Assembly: GCF_963169125.1 (NCBI RefSeq)
Contig: NC_084793.1
Location: 97,173,071-97,237,070, forward strand
Length of the DNA stretch: 64,000 bases
From: Humulus lupulus
Lineage: Eukaryota; Streptophyta; Magnoliopsida; Rosales; Cannabaceae
Reading direction: 5' to 3'
Shown in pieces: positions 1-10,160 of this stretch. Position 1 is the first letter of the stretch, and each line of letters opens with the position of its first letter. The notes below the pieces were generated by a model. The model did not search any database and was not told the DNA's origin. It saw nothing but the letters and a program-made list of their open reading frames with translations. A program made the translations under genes and the position numbers.

Positions 1-835
1 TAATTGTGTAACTAAACATGATTAACGGTTTAGGGTTAAAAATTTTGGTCAAAGATACAAACGTTTCACTAAAACGTTTACTGTATACATGGGATCCCAA
101 AATACATTTAAAAGGTTAATTACAATAAAAGAGTTACAACCGGCTAACCTAGGCAACAAAATAGGGGTTGATTCTAGTTCCTCTTTAAACCCTCAGTCGT
201 GGTGGTCGAGCAACCGCATATGTACACATCGTCACCTAAGCTCTTCAACTCAAGGATGGTCTAACTTTATTTTCCCTTTACCTACACCACATAGCACCCA
301 TGAGTCGAGGTTCAGCAAGAAAACTTAAACATGGTCATAAGCAGTTAATAACATGTTACCAAATCATAATAAGCATGCCTAGCAGTAATAACCCTACTCA
401 TGCATGCATACAAGTACAAATAAATGATTATGGAATCATTTGGTGGCTTGCAGCCCTAATTAGATAACCATAGAGTCAACTTGGGGTCCCTTGCCCCGTC
501 CTCTATATAACCAGCTTTGGAGCTGATCTAGCATACTCGGCGCTAAGTTTCTCCGACCAATAGATCGATCAAGTGTATGATGTGCTCCGGGTTAGGCTAA
601 ATCATATGGACCAGCACTTAGCGCGCTATCGCCATGCTTGACTAATAAGTGAATGTCTTACGACCAGCATTCAGTGTTTAATGTCGTCCTTGATTAATAA
701 GTGAATGCTTTACGACCAACACTTGCCATGCTATTACAGTCCTTGACTAATAAGTCAATGCTTTACGACCAACACCCACCATGCTAATGTCGTCCTTGAC
801 TAATAATTCAATGCTAGGATATGGGACTAATGCGT
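1..835 (-). repeat. 3' LTR, partial, of the gag-only gypsy element
   Basis: This is the second copy of the LTR seen intact at its inner edge at 2580. It is cut by the window start, so its outer end and target duplication are not visible. The right boundary is approximate because no polypurine tract or clean TG edge remains at the junction with gag. It contains a 52-53 bp tandem repeat. Confidence 0.75.
637..815. repeat. 52-53 bp tandem repeat inside an LTR
   Basis: The phrase CTTGACTAATAAGT recurs with minor changes at 637, 689, 742 and 795, each followed by an AATGCTTTACGACCA-type block. The sister LTR near 3340-3420 has about two diverged units, so copy number differs between the two LTRs of one element. 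Confidence 0.8.
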
Positions 836-849
836 CACCCCGGTTCCTG

Positions 850-1990
850 TCGCCTTGTCCTTTGCCTTCCTTAGTTCTTCCTTTCTTGCTCTCGGGCAAT
901 CTTTCTTCAAATGACCTACTATCTCGCACAGAAAGTAGGCATTTGCCCGACACTCTCCCACATGGTGCCTCCTACATCTAGCACACTCTAGGTAACTCCT
1001 CCAGCTCTCATTGCCACCCTGGCAGCCTATCTATATTCCATGTGGCCTCTTGTCGGGGCCGGGAGTTGAAAAGGCATCAGGAGCCTTCCTTTTCTGGTCA
1101 CTAGGGCCTCCGCCCCTACCAGAATCCATAAATGGAGGTATCTTCCTATTGGTGTTTCTCCTGGCTGCGTTCTCATGCCAGATTTTGTTCTCTGCGCCCT
1201 CTGCACTAAGGGTTTTCTCCACCACCTGTGCATATGCCATCACCCCAAGCACGGTGGTAATGCAAACATCCTGGGCTATCATAGGTTGTAGCCCCTGAAG
1301 GAACCTTTCCTTCCTTGTCCCATCAGTGGGCACCAAATCTGCAGTAAACTTGGCTAATCTGTCAAATCTTAGTACATACTCTGTCACTGACATATTCCCC
1401 TGCATCAACTTACTGAATTCCTCTACCTTTACTGTCCTAACTGCATCATTGTAATACTTTTCATTGAATACCATTCTGAACTCTTCCCAATCCATGGTAT
1501 CCACGTTGCTGGTCTGTGATATTACTTCCTACCAGATTCGGGATATTACTTCCCACTAGATTCGGGGATCCTCCCGAAACATATATATGGCACAGGCCAC
1601 CCCCTCATTACCAACTACCCTCATGAAATCCAGGATAGTGATAACCATGCTCATCCACTGTTCTTCCTTGGTGGATCTGCACTGCCCTAAAAAATTGTAG
1701 GGTGCTACTTTCTGAACCTTTCATAGAGAGGTTCCCATCTATTCCCAGCCTTTGGCAGCTATACTATTTCTAGCACAAAACCAACCCAGGTGGCACCACT
1801 GACTGAACATTCCCTGTAGGAACCTGTTGTTGTCTCAGGAGGCAGATCTCTTCTTCCTGCCTTTGTAACCTAGATTACATATCAGCAAGCACTTGCTGCC
1901 AGTTCTCAGGAGGTGGTGGAGGGGTCTGACCCTGATTATCATTCTCGACCTGTATTCCTTGGCCGATTGCAGATTTGATTGCCCTGTAAG
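850..1990 (-). pseudogene. gag: Decayed gag (retrotransposon capsid) of the gypsy remnant
   Basis: Gag forms the capsid that packages element RNA. The best open stretch is 1031-1504, with a Retrotrans_gag-type core including WEEFRMVFNEKYY, FSKLMQGNMSVTEY and FDRLAKF. The preceding capsid part, with FLGQC and MFREDPRIWW, is readable at about 1560-1720 on the minus strand. The C-terminal zinc knuckle lies near 880-960 and reads YFLCEIVGHLKKDC, so the first cysteine of the CCHC is lost. A short tandem duplication at about 1518-1567 repeats the codons for W-E-V-I-S and brings in a stop. Further stops lie upstream. No protease follows. The family call is secure, and the copy cannot encode full Gag. 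Confidence 0.85.
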
Positions 1991-2109
1991 CATACTTCCA
2001 AGCTTGTACCTTGCTGCTATTATCAATTCGACCACTTAGCTAGTAATAACAATACCTTTTGCTGTCGTACGGTCCAAGACCGAATAAAAAAGCATTCACA
2101 CTCAATAAT

Positions 2110-2365
2110 CATGCTAATAAACATGCTAATTCTAATTCATACCCAAACATGGTGCTAATGAGCACTTCCTAACATTTATAAGAAAATAACGATGCTAATA
2201 ATCATTTTCTTGCATTTATAGATAAATGGCGATGCTACTAAGCATTTCTTTAACATTTACCAGTATTAACAGTGCTAATAAGTATTTCCTGACCTACATA
2301 TACATATAACAATGCTAATAAGCGCTTCTTTAACGTTCACAAGAAATATCAGTGCTAATAAGTAT
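2110..2365 (-). repeat. 40-bp tandem repeat in the retroelement leader
   Basis: Units starting with (A/G)(A/G)TGCTAATAA begin at 2151, 2191, 2231, 2271, 2311 and 2351, an exact 40-base spacing, with a more diverged unit near 2110. The array lies between primer binding site and gag, in the untranslated leader of the minus-strand element. Confidence 0.85.
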
Positions 2366-2557
2366 CAATCATTCAACAGTCAAGGGCCAGGCCCTATTAG
2401 AATATCTCATGCTCCCTAATAAGGCAGCCATATAAGGCATTTATATCTTATTTAAGCAGTTAAACACATAACCACAAAAATAGTTACCAAACCCTGAGTC
2501 GAGCTTGTCTTTTGTGGCGAGTGTGCATGCCCAGCTAGTCTTCAGGAACCCTTAACC

Positions 2558-2579
2558 TTGGCACGCTTTGATACCAATT
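2558..2579 (-). promoter_or_regulatory. Primer binding site, initiator Met tRNA type
   Basis: On the minus strand the LTR ends in GGCGTTACA and is followed within a few bases by TTGGTATCAAAGCGTGCC. This closely matches the plant Met-tRNA primer site (TGGTATCAGAGC) with one change. It fixes the element's orientation as minus and the inner LTR edge at 2580. Confidence 0.8.
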
Positions 2580-4845
2580 TGTAACGCCTTGGATAGCCAA
2601 GACTGTTACACTGTGTGTTTTAAATAGTGTTAGACTCTCTAAACGAGTCTCTTGGCCATAAACGTGTAACTAAATGTGATTAACGATTTAAGGTTAAAAA
2701 ATTTGGTCAAAAGGATTAACCATTTCATTAAAACGTTTAATTCCATACATTGGATCCCAAAATAACGTTTAAATGGGTTAATTACAACTCAAAAGTTACA
2801 ACCAGCTAACCTAAGCGGCAAAATATGGTTTGACCCTAATTCCTTTATGAAACTCCGGGCGTGGTGGTCTAGCAGTTGCATATGTACACGTCGCCACTGA
2901 AGCTCTCCAACTCATGGCTAGTCCAGTTTCCCTTTTCCCTTACCTACACCACAAAGCACCCGTGAGCCGAGGCTCAACAAGAAAACTTAAGCATGCTCAT
3001 AAGCAATTAATAACATATTACAAAATCATAATAAGAATGCCTAGTAGTAATAACCCTACTCATGCATGTATTCTATTCAAATAAGTGACTATAGTGTCAC
3101 ACCAGGGCCCTTTGCCCCAAATAAATGACTAATAATTCATATTGGGACCCATTTCCCTAGGATATGGGACTATGGAGTCACCCGGGGGCCCATTGCCCTT
3201 TCCTCTGTATAACTAGCCTTGGAGCTAGCCCAGCGTACCTGGAGCTTTAATTTTCCAACGACCATTGGGTCGGTCAAGTGTCTATCACGCTTTTGATTAG
3301 GCCTAACCATATCGACCAACACTCAGCGAACTGTTGCCACGCTTCGCTTATAAGTCAATGCTTTTGACCAACACTCATTGCACTATTGTCGTCCTTGACT
3401 TCTAAGTCAACCCTTTTTAGACTGATAATGCAAACAAGCATACATCATTTAATAATTATCCAGATACAGAGCATTCACGCATACTTAGTCAAGCAATCAC
3501 AGGCATAGTCATAATCATGCTCATTCACGGGGGCCCGAGTGCTATCATATCTACATTCAACAACCGGGCCAAGCCCTAATCACATATATCACTTATTGGG
3601 TGCAATTTTCTTACCTCTGGTCCAAGCACAAGCTAATTAACAGCGACCCCCAAGCATGATCTCGTCCCAAGCCCTAGCGGTACCTTGTCGCATCCATAAT
3701 AAATGATATCTATCAATATCGAGTAAATAAAGACTTATGTACTGATTCCTAGCCTCCAGGACCTCGAATTCTACTAAACCAGGTAGTAAAACCTTCATGA
3801 GCCCTTAGGTTCAGGTTCCCACCACCCGAAACATGTCTTGGCCAATATCCTCAATTTTAGCCGCGATGCCCCTCACTAAGCGTCGTGGCTCTCCACAAGT
3901 CAGAAAGCCCAACCCTCATTTTCACTAGACACGGGCCGCGGCGCAACCCACCAAGCGTTGTGGTGCAAAAGCAGTTCAAGGAACTGCCCTGGCCTCTGGG
4001 TTCATGAGGGTCGTGACACCCCAAGAACAGGGCCACGGCGCGACCCTACGAACTAGAAAAACAGCAATTTTCTCCGAGCCAAATCTCTAAAAACTCCACT
4101 CAATTAATAACCAAGGTCCTAATTAAGCCCAAAACTCTCAATATCCCAACATAAGCAACATAATTCACCCAAAACCAAGCCAAAACCTAACTCCAATTCA
4201 AAGCCCAAACCAAAAGCTAAAACTCAAGAAGAACACTTAGTTCATCAGAATTCTCAACAAGGTAGAGCTAGGAATCTTACCTCAACAGTATAATTCTACC
4301 TCCTAGCTGCACCTAATCCAATCTTAGCTCCAAACTCCTTCAATTCAAATCAACTCCTCCAAAAATTCAATGGTTCTAGATAAAGCAAGGGAAAGAAAGA
4401 GAGAGAGAGAGTGAGAGAGAGAGCATGGGGGAGAAAGAGAGAGGGTTATGTTTGGGTTTCCTTAGGTTCTGAGAGGTTCCATGTGACTAAGTCACTCCAT
4501 GATTGGATAAAGACCAAGCTACCTCTTGCTCAATCTCTACTCATTTAATGCCCCCAAGGGCAATGTCGTCATTGCCACACTTCCTGCTAATCTCGATTAA
4601 TGGCTCATAATTCCCGTTACTTCCAATATCCTCAAAAAATCACCAAATAATTTCCCATTACTCAATAAATTCTAGTAATGTACTAAATTACCAAAATACC
4701 CCTAAGCTCAACCCGAGCAGGGTATTTCACCCCGTTATGAGTAAACCGCTAACTTGCTCCCTTGGACTACCTCGTGCCAAATAACTCGTATATAACCACA
4801 TAATAATGTGGTCTCAATCATAAAACACACATACATATTCAAGAG
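2580..4845 (-). repeat. 5' LTR of the gag-only gypsy element
   Basis: It begins TGTAACGCC at 2580 in plus coordinates and aligns over most of its length with the solo LTR at 49678-51960, including the late block CCACATAATAATGTGGT at about 4797. The expected outer edge (GGGTCGTTACA in the solo LTR) is missing: similarity stops near 4845, so the outer end is deleted or replaced. A GA-rich microsatellite lies at about 4397-4432. Confidence 0.8.
4397..4432. repeat. (GA)n microsatellite
   Basis: A run of GA dinucleotides with a few interruptions lies inside the 5' LTR of the minus-strand gypsy remnant. Confidence 0.9.
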
Positions 4846-5870
4846 TAATTTGCGATGAAAATACCTAAGTTTATCAAGTTGATGCACTTAAATACCTAAA
4901 CCTTTTTTGGTGGGTAAAATTCCTTCTGTCACCAATTCTTGACAGTCGTAGGTACCTTGGCATTAACTGCCACATGTACTCACAAATGCATGAATTTTAT
5001 TGGTCCACGTCATTTAAAATTTTCCCAGTCACTAGTTGGTGTTCCACATCACTCTAAGTGTGCCAAATCATTAAAAAAATGTCATGTCAGCAACATAAAT
5101 ATACTTAACTGAATATAATTTACTTTTTTAATTTATTTTTAAAAAATAAGTAAATCAAAACTTATTCAATTTAAAAATAGGATTTATTTTCCTAAAATAA
5201 TAAAAAATTAAACAAAATCAAAATAATACATTTTTTTCCTTAATCTTCTTCAACACGTTTAAGTTCAGACTATAACCCTTCTTTCTTTTCCCTTCTTCCC
5301 TGTTCAGACTATAACCCTTCTTTCTTCTTCCCTTCTTCCCATCTTCATCTTCCATAATTTTCGAACCACCCTTCTTTCTTCTTCCCTTCTTCCTTGTTCA
5401 GACTATAACCCTCTTCTTCTTCCCTTTTTTTTCTACCACACAAATCTGGCAGTGGACTTGAAGTCGACTCCTGCCCACCCCTCCAAAATCTAGAATCCCA
5501 GCCTTCACCATTCCTGCAAACTTAGGAACCCAACCGCGAGCCCAAAATTCCACCACTCAAAATAGCCCCTCAAGTGTCACAAAAGCACATTCCTAAGCAT
5601 GCACCTAAACTCTCAAACGAAACTCAACGCAAACGCAAAGACAAACACAAAACCAGTAAATATTTACTCAATATATAGTGTCGGTAGGTGCTGAAACAAG
5701 TCCAAGCTTTGAAAAATCGCATGTCGTTCACCCAGAAATAAGAGGATTCTCGCCAACCGTCCAAAATTGTACAGAAAACCCAGAAATGGTTAAAGGTCTT
5801 GGAAGCTTAAGAAAGAAAAGAGATTTTTTAAGTTTAGAGATTTTGCTTTTGAATGGGTAAGGTGAATACT
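4846..5870. other. Anonymous non-coding stretch with CT-rich repeats
   Basis: No gene is supported here. The left edge reads TAATTTGCGATGAAAATACCTAAG, a style common at plant MULE termini, but no matching inverted end was found. Positions about 5262-5430 hold imperfect repeats of CAGACTATAACCCTTCTTTCTT followed by CCCTTCTTCC blocks. The 60-codon frame at 5678-5860 has no recognisable domain and is probably chance. Confidence 0.5.
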
Positions 5871-6263
5871 AAGAGGTCGTTCTCGAGTTTTTATGCTCGT
5901 AGAACTTGGGGTGGAAGCAACCCCACCCTGACTGTCATATTACCTATGACATAGGTACTCGAGAACAATCCAATGGTCAGGATCCAAAAGGGATGGATCG
6001 TGATCATTAGCATTGGAAAATGACGACTTTGGCACAGCCCGAAGGGACGCCTATGGTACGGATTGGACGTTTTGGGTCGTGGAGTTGACCCCTCGTTAAT
6101 TGCACGGATTGATGGGCCCAACAATAGGGAGCCAACACATGGCGTGACTTTCTAGAGTGACGTCAGAGGAAGCCCAAACGTCTCCCCCCGAAGACCTTTC
6201 AAATAACTCTTCTTAAGTCTAAGTCTCCATTGTCTGAGGATGAGTGAAGACTTGGGGAGCAAA

Positions 6264-7129
6264 TGTTGTCTGTGTTTTTAACACTAGACATGTGGCGATT
6301 AGGAGTAATTAACTACAAGACAAGGCATGATGTTCTCAGAGTGTGAACTCCTCCCGGTACCCTGAACCGTCCAGACGCTGATGTCTCCAAGGGAGGCCAC
6401 CCTCCAAGGTCTGTCCTCAAGGTATGGATGTCTCCAAGTGAGACCACACCTCGAGGACTATTTTAGAGGTTCTCACGCCTTCTTCAGCCAGCTATCCTAC
6501 ATGTCTAGGATTTTGTTCTCAAGACCTAGAAGAGCTGCCAAGTGTCAGTCACTGCATAAATGAGCCACCAGGAGATCGTCTGACAACCTTTTGGAAGAGT
6601 CTTGAGAAGTGGTGTCGAGTCGTACACTCGAAAAGCAACATTTCCCACTATGCCGCCTAACATGGAGAAACACGTGGCCACACCCTAACACTGTCAGGGG
6701 CATGTTCCCCATAAAGTTGGTAAACAAATTTCAGCGATGGGCCCCATGCAATCTGCCTGGGTCGTAGTCTATTTTTAGAGCAGCCCTATTTTTATTAATT
6801 CAGCATTCATACCCCAATATGGGGAATTTTGTTTTTTAATAATACATGATTGACATTAATGACCCCAACCTCTATAAATAGGGCTGGCATATCTCCTTGT
6901 AAGGGGTCCAAATTTTAGAGAGTGAAACTCTATAACTCAGTGCAATATATACACTGCCTGAGAACCACCATTGAAGCAACTTGCTCAAACAAGCTTCAAG
7001 GTCACTAAATATGATAGACTCGTGGACTAGGGCTCTTTTATAGCCTGAACCACGTAAAATACTTGTGCTTTTTTCTATTATTTTCTTTAAACTCTCGGAT
7101 TAGGTTGATAGTGAAAAAGACAATCAACA
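6264..7129 (+). repeat. 3' LTR (TGTTG...CAACA)
   Basis: The ends are inverted repeats and a polypurine tract abuts the left edge. The TATA box is at 6873-6880. No 5-bp match was found between the two flanks, which fits a 3' LTR attached to a truncated body rather than a solo LTR. Confidence 0.7.
6873..6880 (+). promoter_or_regulatory. TATA box of LTR
   Basis: TATAAATA lies in an LTR context about 250 bases before the LTR end, the expected position for the U3/R promoter of a plant gypsy element. Confidence 0.6.
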
Positions 7130-7548
7130 ATTGCTTTTTGATTGTCCTTAATGTTGACGATTACTTTGTGTGATTTTATACCATATTTGACTCATTTTTC
7201 CACTAATAGTGTTGTGGATACCAAAAATCCACAAGAGAAAATATATGATCCCATGTTGAAATGAGAAAGGGTCTGTGAACATGAAAGAATTGACCCAACA
7301 AGCAACACAAGCTATGTTATAGAGTTCGGGCTAGCATAGAGCCTGAGCCCTTGATGCTCATATAAGGATGGGCCTCATTGTGCAATATGACCTTCGTGGA
7401 TGCCAAAAAAAATGTAACACACTCCCGAGGTAGTCCTGGGAGACCATGGGTCAAATGATGAAACCTTCACTCCTCGTAATCTTGGTTGCATTGTCACGGA
7501 ATTCTGGACATGCCCACACCATACACTCGCAAGACCCTCTATCTCACT

Positions 7549-7915
7549 CATATGCACCCTGTTGCCTCGCTCCTCACGAAGCCACGACCCTTACCTCACA
7601 AGACCTTCCGTCTCGCGCATATGCACCCTACTGCCTCGAGCCTTGTGAAGACACGACCCCTGCCTCGCGAGACCCTCCATCTCGCACATATGCACCCAGC
7701 TGCCTCGCGCCTCACAAAGCCACGACCCCCGCCTTGCGAGACTCTTCATCTCGCGCATGTGCACCCAACTACCTCGCGCCTCGTGAAGCCATGACCCCCG
7801 CCTCGTGTGACCCTCCATCTCGCGCATGTGCACCCAGTCGCATCGTTCCTTGCAAAACCACGGCCAAGCCTCGCGAGACCCTCCATCTCGCGCATAGGCA
7901 CCAAGATGCCTCGTT
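7549..7915 (+). repeat. 69-bp minisatellite, about 5.4 units
   Basis: Units starting CATATGCACC or CATGTGCACC begin at 7549, 7618, 7687, 7756 and 7825, with a partial unit at 7893. The period is 69 bases (68 for the fifth). Because 69 is 23 codons, several frames stay open on both strands. Those long frames are by-products of the repeat and not evidence for proteins. Confidence 0.9.
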
Positions 7916-8453
7916 TAAAGCGCCATGTAATGCCTACGCTTCACGCCCCTAGTGTGCATACAAGGTTTCATGTCTCATCACATACATTGCAGCTCTTGTT
8001 GAAGAGGGCTTATCCCCCTCCCTGAGATAAGCGCCAACAACGGGGCACGTTCTCCCCTGTGGGTCTCACAAGATGTAGAGTCAAGGACCTCTTGAACATG
8101 CATTCGAGGAAGGTTAGGGAAAACCTCACAACAAATTGGTATGAAGTCAGAAGAGGTACAGAATGCACTTACTAACCAAGAGGAGTTAGAGTACGGATAC
8201 AATGTCCAGGCCAGACAAGTAGTGGATGTATTAGAATGGTAGATAGTAAGGACTCCCCAAGCACGCGTATGACGTACGTACCCGACAAGTAGTGGAGGTA
8301 CGACACAGTACCAAGGCAGAAGTACTTTTGCAGACCCCTGACATATACTGGAGCTGACCACCAGTTCTCCAACACCACTACCACCTGCAGCCTGGATATG
8401 TAGCTCCTTGTCTCTTCGGGACCACAATGTACCAAGAGAAATTACAGCTCACC

Positions 8454-8461
8454 TATAAATA
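8454..8461 (+). promoter_or_regulatory. TATA box of solo LTR
   Basis: TATAAATA is followed by GGG in the downstream third of the LTR, matching the arrangement in the other gypsy LTRs of this window. Confidence 0.55.
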
Positions 8462-8846
8462 GGGTCTCACTTCATCATTGAGGGGGGTTGAAAATTCATT
8501 GTATACTCACGCTATTAAGCAATATACGAGTGTTTACTCCATTATTGATCTGCATTTATTTTTCCTCAAGTCCATTCTAAGTTCTTACTTAGTTATCTTC
8601 CTACTAAGCTTTGAGTTTTCTGACCTAACATCGTTGACGAGTTCTCACCGTCAACCAGTGTAAATAGAAAATTTTGTATCATTATTGTTGTTTATTTAAA
8701 TTAGTTGTATGCTTATAAAATACTCCCTATCATAAATTAGGTTTATGGTATCTTATAAAAGTGTACCCGATAATACTCAGTTACATATTTCAATTATTAT
8801 CGAGTACACTATAGATATAATGATAATATTGTTTGGCTAAATCTTT

Positions 8847-9354
8847 TGCGGTATTCTAATCCTCGCCAAACTGGTCTTTAAACTTAACTTAGTCTCGGTT
8901 AATAAAGTTAGTTATGTGTCAAGGGTAGTTGTGTCTTTCTACTTTCTTAATTTTTTCTATTTAAACTCTTGTTGTTTTATTTAATTATAACACAGTTTTT
9001 AGAAGTTATAAGTTGGGTTGGGAAACACTTTGAGTGATCTGCATGGGAGTAAGATCAAGAGAGCTAGTTGTCTATGATTGGTCTGAAAGATTATTGAGTT
9101 GTATGAGTGTTCTTGAACTGGTTTCTTTCATTTCTTTAATGCATGAACTGTGGTGTCCAAGATTGTATTCCAACAAGTTGTACATTGACATTGTTTTGAG
9201 CTAGTGGAACCCAGAGAGGGAACTAGATTAGGCTAACCTTTTGTTAGCTGAACCAATATAAAAATTTGGTTGTTTCTTCCTTTTTAGTTTCAATTTTGCA
9301 TTCTTTAGTTTTGTTTAATTTCTTATTCTAAGTTTTGTATACTTATTCTTTCAA
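8847..9354 (+). repeat. 5' LTR of copia element
   Basis: It aligns end to end with 13321-13829. It contains the ACCAATATAAAAATTTGG segment, a plausible TATA region, about 90 bases before its end. Boundaries are good to a few bases at the left and about ten at the right. Confidence 0.8.
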
Positions 9355-9375
9355 GAATCTTGGAAGAGCTCAACA

Positions 9376-10160
9376 ATGGCTACCACTTCTGCAAGGTTTG
9401 ATCTTGAGAAATTCGATGGCTCAGGGGATATTAGTCTATGGAAAGAAAAGATGATGGCAACCATAATCTATCAAACGTTAGATGGAGCTTTGAATGAAGA
9501 GGCCAAAACTGAAGACTCGAAAGGAAAGGATGAATATGAAATGATCAAGAAAAAGGCTCGGTCTACCATAGTTATGAATTTGTCCGATAATGTTCTAAGG
9601 CAAGTAATAGGAGAGAAAACTGCTAGTGGATTATGGAAAAAGCTTGAAGATCTTTATATGAAGAAGTCGACTGCAACTAAAATTTTCTTAAAAGAAAATT
9701 GTATGGCTACAAAATGGCAGCAACCATGACACTTGAACAGAATTTTGATGAGATGAACAAGATAGTTTGGGCTCTCTTAAACACGGTGAAGACATTAAGG
9801 AAGAAGATCAAGTTGTGATCTTACTCAACAGCCTACCAGATCAATTCAAGAAACTAAGAACTGTGATTATTTATAGCCGAGATACACTCACTTTAGAAGA
9901 TGTTATGAGTTCTTTGAGATCAAGAGATGCAGAGCTTACATGGGATAAAGCTGCAAAGATGTAGAAACAAGAATAATTTCTAATGGTTCGAGGAAGATCA
10001 CACAGAAGAGAGGGTTCAATAGGTTTTCACAGAGGTTATACAAGATCGAAATCAAGAAACTAGAAAATGTCACCATTGGGGGAAGATTGGGCATCTGATC
10101 AAACATTGTTGGCAGCTCAAGAAGAAAAAGAAAGAAGAAGAATGGAACAAAAGTCCTGAT
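9376..10160 (+). pseudogene. gag: Copia gag, frameshifted
   Basis: The frame opens at ATG 9376, 22 bases after the LTR, with the copia gag start MATTSARFDLEKFDG and then LWKEKM, typical of UBN2/retrotran_gag capsid domains. It breaks at 9729 and resumes in another frame at 9767-9964 with EEDQVVILLNSLPDQF. A third segment near 10060-10110 has the zinc knuckle, reading CHHWGKIGHLIKHC, so the second cysteine of the CCHC is replaced by Trp. At least two frameshifts and stops prevent full Gag. The capsid would package element RNA in virus-like particles. Confidence 0.88.

Larger units (their letters stand above)
1..4845 (-). mobile_element. Gag-only remnant of a Ty3/gypsy retrotransposon
   Basis: On the minus strand the order is 5' LTR (right), primer binding site, leader, gag, then a partial 3' LTR running off the left window edge. 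Positions 5-800 match 2664-3420 in the same orientation, which identifies the two LTR copies. Only gag lies between them: protease, reverse transcriptase, RNase H and integrase are absent. The gag zinc knuckle runs almost directly into LTR-like sequence near 835-860, so an internal deletion is likely. Gag type, long LTR and Met-type primer site suggest the Del/Tekay chromovirus group. The solo LTR at 49678-51960 belongs to the same or a close family. Confidence 0.85.
5871..7129 (+). mobile_element. 3' end of a gypsy element with its LTR
   Basis: A purine-rich tract (CTTGGGGAGCAAA, 6251-6263) directly precedes TGTTG at 6264, as expected for a polypurine tract and 3' LTR. The LTR runs to CAACA at 7129, giving inverted TGTTG/CAACA ends and 866 bp. 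It contains CTATAAATAGGG and, near its end, the ACTCGTGGACTAGGGCT...CCACGTAAAA phrasing that also occurs in the Tat-like LTR at 43850. The sequence from 5871 to 6263 has no coding content and is read as the 3' untranslated part. The rest of the element is missing. Confidence 0.7.
7210..8662 (+). mobile_element. Probable solo LTR of a gypsy element
   Basis: The block starts TGTTGTGG at 7210 and is flanked by AATAG on both sides (7205-7209 and 8663-8667). It has a U3-like region with a 69-bp minisatellite, then CTATAAATAGGG at 8453, then a U5-like stretch ending near TTCTCACCGTCAACCA. No internal coding region is present. The right end as set by the target duplication is not a canonical CA, so the boundary is uncertain by about 6 bases. 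Confidence 0.6.

Noticed and set aside
7549..7915. CRISPR-like regular repeats
   Set aside because: Units are contiguous with no unique spacers, and the DNA is plant nuclear.
7446..8025. Long frames on both strands (up to 168 codons)
   Set aside because: They arise because the 69-bp minisatellite is a multiple of three. The products are repetitive and lie within an LTR.
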